A stretch of 64,000 nucleotides of DNA from Uranotaenia lowii (taxonomy: Eukaryota > Arthropoda > Insecta > Diptera > Culicidae), in NCBI RefSeq assembly GCF_029784155.1, contig NC_073693.1:189775127-189839126 (forward strand), read 5' to 3'. Under the pieces are notes generated by a model. The model saw only the letters and a program-made list of their open reading frames with translations. It was not told where the DNA came from and did not search any database. Shown in pieces: positions 58,720 to 64,000 of the stretch (position 1 is the stretch's first letter; every line of letters starts with the position of its first letter). The position numbers were made by a program, and so were the translations under genes.

Positions 58720-61719
58720 AAAACTACAAAAAATACTGCATCAAAACAATTGAATTATTCAACCAAGTAGGCCCACAACACAAATAAGAGTGAGAAAAAA
58801 AAAAACAAAACTTAAAATAACAAAGGTTGAAAAAATAAAATAAAATAAACTTTAGGGGCATTACTAAACACGACAAAAAATACAAAAGTATCAAAATAAA
58901 ACAAAACAAAAAATACAAAAAATAGAAGAGTAGCAAAAAATAAAAAAGGAGAAAAAATTAACAATTTTTCAAAATTATGCAAAATTAAAAATTTCAGAAA
59001 ATACTTCAAAAACTAATCATAAAAATCTAAAAAAAAACAAAAGTAATATATTACAGAAACTAAACAATAAAATCAATGACTAAAATTATAAAACTTAAAG
59101 GATAAAACAAATATTACAAAAATAACATAAAGTAAAAAAGCTATAAAAATAATAACAATTACGAAAATAACAAAAATTACAAAAACTACAAAAATTACAA
59201 ACATTACAAAAATTAAAAATAACAAAAATTACAAAAATTAGACAAATTACAAAAATTACAAAAATTAAATAAAAATTATAAAAATTACAAAAATTACAAA
59301 AATAACAATAATTACAAAAATTACAAAAATTACAAAAATTACAAAAATTATAAAAATTACGAAAATTACGAAAATTACAAAAATAATAAAAACAACAAAA
59401 ATTACAAAAAATACAAAAATTTACAAAAATTACAAAAATTAAAATATTTCAAATATAACCAAAATTACAAAAATTACAAAAATGAAAAAAATGACAAAAA
59501 TGAAAAAAATTGCAAAAATTACAAAAATTGCAAAAATTACAAAAATTACAAAAAATTACAAAAATTACAAAAATTAAAAAATTTCAAATATAACCAAAAT
59601 TACAAAAATTACAAAAATGAAAAAATTGACAAAAATGAAAAAAATTACAAAAATTACAAAAATTGCAAAAATTACAAAAATTACAAAAATTATAAAAAAT
59701 TACAAACATTACAAAAATTACAAAAATTACAAAAATTACAGAAATTACAAAAATTACAAAAATTACAAAAATTACAAAAATGACATAAATTACAAAAATT
59801 ACAAAAATTACAAAAATTACAAAAATTACAAAAATTACAAAAATTACAAAAATGACAAAAATTACAAATCCCAGAAATTACCAAAATGACAAAAATGACA
59901 AAAATGACAAAAATGACAAAAATGACAAAAATGACAAAAATGACAAAAATGACAAAAATGACAAAAATGACAAAAATGACAAAAATGACAAAAATGACAA
60001 AAATGACAAAAATGACAAAAATGACAAAAATGACAAAAATGACAAAAATGACAAAAATGACAAAAATGACAAAAATGACAAAAATGACAAAAATGACAAA
60101 AATGACAAAAATGACAAAAATGACAAAAATGACAAAAATGACAAAAATGACAAAAATGACAAAAATGACAAAAATGACAAAAATGACAAAAATGACAAAA
60201 ATGACAAAAATGACAAAAATGACAAAAATGACAAAAATGACAAAAATGACAAAAATGACAAAAATGACAAAAATGACAAAAATGACAAAAATGACAAAAA
60301 TGACAAAAATGACAAAAATGACAAAAATGACATAAATGACATAAATGACAAAAATGAAAAAAATGAAAAAAATGAAAAAAAATACAAACATGACAAAATA
60401 GACAAAAATGACAAAAATGACAAAAATGACAAAAAAGGACAAAAATGACAAAAATGACAAAAATGACAAAAATGACAAAAATGACAAAAAAGGACAAAAA
60501 TGACAAAAATGGCAAAAATGACAAAAATGACAAAAATGACAAAAATGACAAAAATGACAAAAATGACAAAAATGACAAAAATGACAAAAATGACAAAAAT
60601 GACAAAAATGACAAAAATGACAAAAATGACAAAAATGACAAAAATGACAAAAATGACAAAAATGACAAAAATGACAAAAATGACAAAAATGACAAAAATG
60701 ACAAAAATGACAAAAATGACAAAAATGACAAAAATGACAAAAATGACAAAAATGACAAAAATGACAAAAATGACAAAAATGACAAAAATGACAAAAATGA
60801 CAAAAATGACAAAAATGACAAAAATGACAAAAATGACAAAAATGACAAAAATGACAAAAATGACAAAAATGACAAAAATGACAAAAATGACAAAAATGAC
60901 AAAAATGACAAAAATGACAAAAATGACAAAAATTACAAAATTACAAAATTAACAAAAATGACAAAAATGACAAAAATGACAAAAATGACAAAAATGACAA
61001 AAATAACAAAAATAACAAAAATGACAAAAATGACAAAAATGACAAAAATGACAAAAATGACAAAAATGCCCGAAATGACAAAAATGACAAAAATGACAAA
61101 AATGACAAAAATGAAAAAAATGACAAAAATGAAAAAAATGACAAAAATGAAAAAAATTACAAACATTACAAAAATTGCAAAAATTACAAAAATTACAAAA
61201 AATTACAAAAATTAAAAAATTTTAAATATAACCAAAATTACAAAAATTACAAAATGAAAAAAATGACAAAAATGAAAAAAATTACAAAAATTACAAAAAT
61301 TGCAAAAATTACAAAAATTACAAAATTACAAAAATTACAAAAATGACAAAAATTACAAAAATTATAAAAAATTACAAACATTACAAAAATTACAAAAATT
61401 ACAAAAATTACAAAAATTACAAAAATTACAAAAATTACAAAAATTACAAAAATTACAAAAATTACAAAAATTACAAAAATAACAAAAATTACAAAAATTA
61501 CAAAAATTACAAAAATTACAAAAATTACAAAAATTACAAAAATTACAAAAATTACAAAAATTACAAAAATTACAAAAATTACAAAAATTACAAAAATTAC
61601 AAAAATTACAAAAATTACAAAAATTACAAAAATTACAAAAATTACAAAAATTACAAAAATTACAAAAATTACAAAAATTACAAAAATTACAAAATTAACA
61701 AAAATAAGAAAAATTACTA

Positions 61720-62065
61720 AAATTACTAAAATTACAAAAAATGCTTTTATTGCAAGAATAACAAAAGTTACAAAAATTACAAAAATAACAAAAATTGCAA
61801 AAATGAAAACCCAAATTAAAAAATGACAAAAATAACAAAAATTAAAAATTTACAAAAATTACAAAAATCACAAAAATAACTAAAATTAGAAAAATTACAA
61901 AAATGACAAAAATTACAAAAATGACAAAAAATACTTTAATTACAAAAATAACAAAAGTTACAAAAATTACTAAAATGACAAAAATTACAAAAATTACAAA
62001 AATTAAAAATTACAAAAATTACAAAAGTTACAAAAATTACAAAAATTACAAAAAATCCCAGAAAT
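61720..62065 (+). repeat. Higher-order repeat spacer, copy 1
   Basis: Irregular segment between the ATTAC and ATGAC blocks. Landmarks are ATGCTTTTATTGCAAGAATA (61741), GAAAACCCAAATTAAAAAAT and TCCCAGAAATAACC (62056). The copy at 62993-63357 has the same landmarks in order, offset by 1278 to 1287 bp. Confidence 0.85.
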
Positions 62066-62992
62066 AACCAAAATGACAAAAATGACAAAAATGACAAAAA
62101 TGACAAAAATGACAAAAATGACAAAAATGACAAAAATGACAAAAATGACAAAAATGACAAAAATGACAAAAATGACAAAAATGATAAACATGACAAAAAT
62201 GACAAAAATGACAAAAATGACAAAAATGACAAAAATGACAAAAATGACAAAAATGACAAGAATGACAAAAATGACAAAAATGACAAAAATGACAAAAATG
62301 ACAAAAATGACAAAAATGACAAAAATGACAAAAATGACAAAAATGACAAAAATGACAAAAATGACAAAAATGACAAAAATGACAAAAATGACAAAAATGA
62401 CAAAAATGACAAAAATGACAAAAATGACAAAATGACAAAAATGACAAAAATGACAAAAATGACAAAAATGACAAAAATGACAAAAATGACAAAAATGACA
62501 AAAATGACATAAATGACAAAAATGACAAAAATGAAAAAAATGAAAAAAATGACAAAAATGACAAAAATGACAAAATAGACAAAAATGACAAAAATGACAA
62601 AAAAGGACAAAAATGACAAAAATGACAAAAATGACAAAAATGACAAAAATGACAAAAATGACAAAAATGACAAAAATGACAAAAATGACAAAAATGACAA
62701 AACTAACAAAAATGACAAAAATGACAAAAATGACAAAAATGACAAAAATGACAAAAATTACAAAAATTACAAAAATTACAAAAATTACAAAAATTACAAA
62801 AATTACAAAAATAACAAAAATAACAAAAATTACAAAAATTACAAAAATTACAAAAATTACAAAAATTACAAAAATTACAAAAATTACAAAAATTACAAAA
62901 ATTACAAAAATTACAAAAATTATAAAAATTACAAAAATTACAAAAATTACAAAAATGACAAAAATTACAAAATTAACAAAAATAAGAAAAAT

Positions 62993-63357
62993 TACTAAAA
63001 TTACTAAAATTACAAAAAATGCTTTTATTGCAAGAATAACAAAAGTTACAAAAATTACAAAAATAACAAAAATTGCAAAAATGAAAACCCAAATCAAAAA
63101 ATGACAAAAATTACAAAAATTAAAAATTTACAAAAATTACAAAAATCACAAAAATAACTAAAATCACAAAAATAACTAAAATTAGAAAAATTACAAAAAC
63201 GACAAAAATTACAAAAATGACAAAAAATACTTTAATTACAAAAATAACAAAAGTTACAAAAATTACTAAAATGACAAAAATTACAAAAATTAAAAATTAC
63301 AAAAATTACAAAAGTTACAAAAATTACAAAAATTACAAAAAATCCCAGAAATAACCA
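62993..63357 (+). repeat. Higher-order repeat spacer, copy 2
   Basis: Partner of 61720-62065. It carries ATGCTTTTATTGCAAGAATA at 63019 and TCCCAGAAATAACC at 63343. A small extra duplication, AATCACAAAAATAACTA, near 63145-63180 accounts for the changed offset. Confidence 0.85.
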
Positions 63358-64000
63358 AAATGACAAAAATGACAAAAATGACAAAAATGACAAAAATGAC
63401 AAAAATGACAAAAATGACAAAAATGACAAAAATGACAAAAATGACAAAAATGACAAAAATGACAAAAATGACAAAAATGACAAAAATGACAAAAATGACA
63501 AAAATGACAAAAATGACAAAAATGATAAAAATGATAAAAATGACAAAAATGACAAAAATGACAAAAATGACAAAAATGACAAAAATGACAAAAATGACAA
63601 AAATGACAAAAATGACAAAAATGACAAAAATGACAAAAATGACAAAAATGACAAAAATGACAAAAATGACAAAAATGACAAAAATGACAAAAATGACAAA
63701 AATGACAAAAATGACAAAAATGACAAAAATGACAAAAATGACAAAAATGACAAAAATGACAAAAATGACAAAAATGACAAAAATGACAAAAATGACAAAA
63801 ATGACAAAAATGACAAAAATGACAAAAATGACAAAAATGACAAAAATGACAAAAATGACAAAAATGACAAAAGTGACAAAAATGATAAAAATGACAAAAA
63901 TGACAAAAATGACAAAAATGACAAAAATGACAAAAATGACAAAAATGACAAAAATGACAAAAATGACAAAAATGACAAAAATGACAAAAATGACAAAAAT

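Larger units (their letters stand above)
58720..64000 (+). repeat. 9-bp satellite (AAAAATGAC / AAAAATTAC), continues past the window
   Basis: From about 58720 the sequence becomes progressively regular, passing through degenerate CAAAAATTA words, and from 59500 is a tandem 9-bp repeat. Two unit types differ at one base: ATTAC blocks (about 59500-59880, 61300-61700, 62756-62960) and ATGAC blocks (about 59886-60930, 62071-62755, 63358-64000). Spacers with irregular units at 61720-62065 and 62993-63357 are near copies of each other, giving a higher-order period of about 1.28 kb. Because 9 is a multiple of 3, the array yields long simple reading frames (MTK, NDK, VIF, SFL, CHF repeats) on both strands. 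These are not genes. Confidence 0.96.

Noticed and set aside
59617..63996. Many long frames on both strands (MTK, NDK, SFL, VIF, CHF repeats)
   Set aside because: A 9-bp repeat yields three-residue peptide repeats in every open frame; both strands and several frames are open at once, so none is credible as a gene.

Overview
The window is insect nuclear DNA, almost certainly from a mosquito (Culicidae). The evidence is a four-exon oskar gene with a LOTUS domain and an OSK domain, phase-consistent GT-AG introns, a DD37E Tc1/mariner element of the kind named ITmD37E in mosquitoes, RTE-type and Penelope retroelements, and AT-rich introns loaded with nested transposons. There are no operons, ribosome binding sites or CRISPR arrays. 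The species cannot be named from the sequence alone.

There are two well-supported cellular genes plus one partial exon. On the minus strand, positions 1-207 hold what looks like an internal exon of an unidentified gene. Positions 347-1883 (minus) hold a complete oskar gene of 440 codons with a TATA promoter near 2040. On the plus strand, a very large divergent gene starts at 10589 with a CARD-like domain. It continues through a 58-nt exon at 28137-28194 and a serine-rich exon at 56676-57234, then leaves the window. All splice phases agree. The best guess is the MAGUK scaffold Dlg5, by domain type and layout. A second first exon at 47706-48076, with a glutamine-rich N terminus, ends in the phase needed to join the 56676 exon. 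A weaker third candidate at 35385-36058 has an Inr plus near-DPE promoter. The gene therefore probably has two or three alternative promoters.

Between and inside these genes lie two unusual simple satellites. A 13-bp satellite occurs twice in opposite orientation: 2460-5755 (about 250 units) in the intergenic space and 11436-17146 (about 440 units) inside intron 1. A 9-bp satellite, with ATGAC and ATTAC versions, fills 58720-64000 in intron 3 and has a higher-order period near 1.28 kb.

The introns carry many transposons whose ends can be fixed from the sequence. They include a hAT-like element (17434-21370, 8-bp TSD) containing a TA-flanked MITE, which contains an RNase H-bearing LINE fragment with a 115-bp target duplication. 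There is a MITE with an 8-bp TSD (27349-27954), a 417-bp mariner deletion derivative (31545-31961), and a second mariner derivative (32870-33850) between duplicated segments. There is an RTE 3' fragment with a 13-bp TSD (37598-37908), a piggyBac copy (38354-40711), a fold-back element (about 40719-41372), and a DD37E mariner (42990-45323) with a nested MITE whose empty site is visible in the 31.5-kb copy. A hairpin MITE (48803-49037), a head-to-head Penelope palindrome with 1105-bp arms (49280-52162), and a decayed RTE LINE (about 52281-55476) complete the list. Almost all transposase and reverse transcriptase genes are broken. The exception is the 3' two-thirds of Penelope, which is open.
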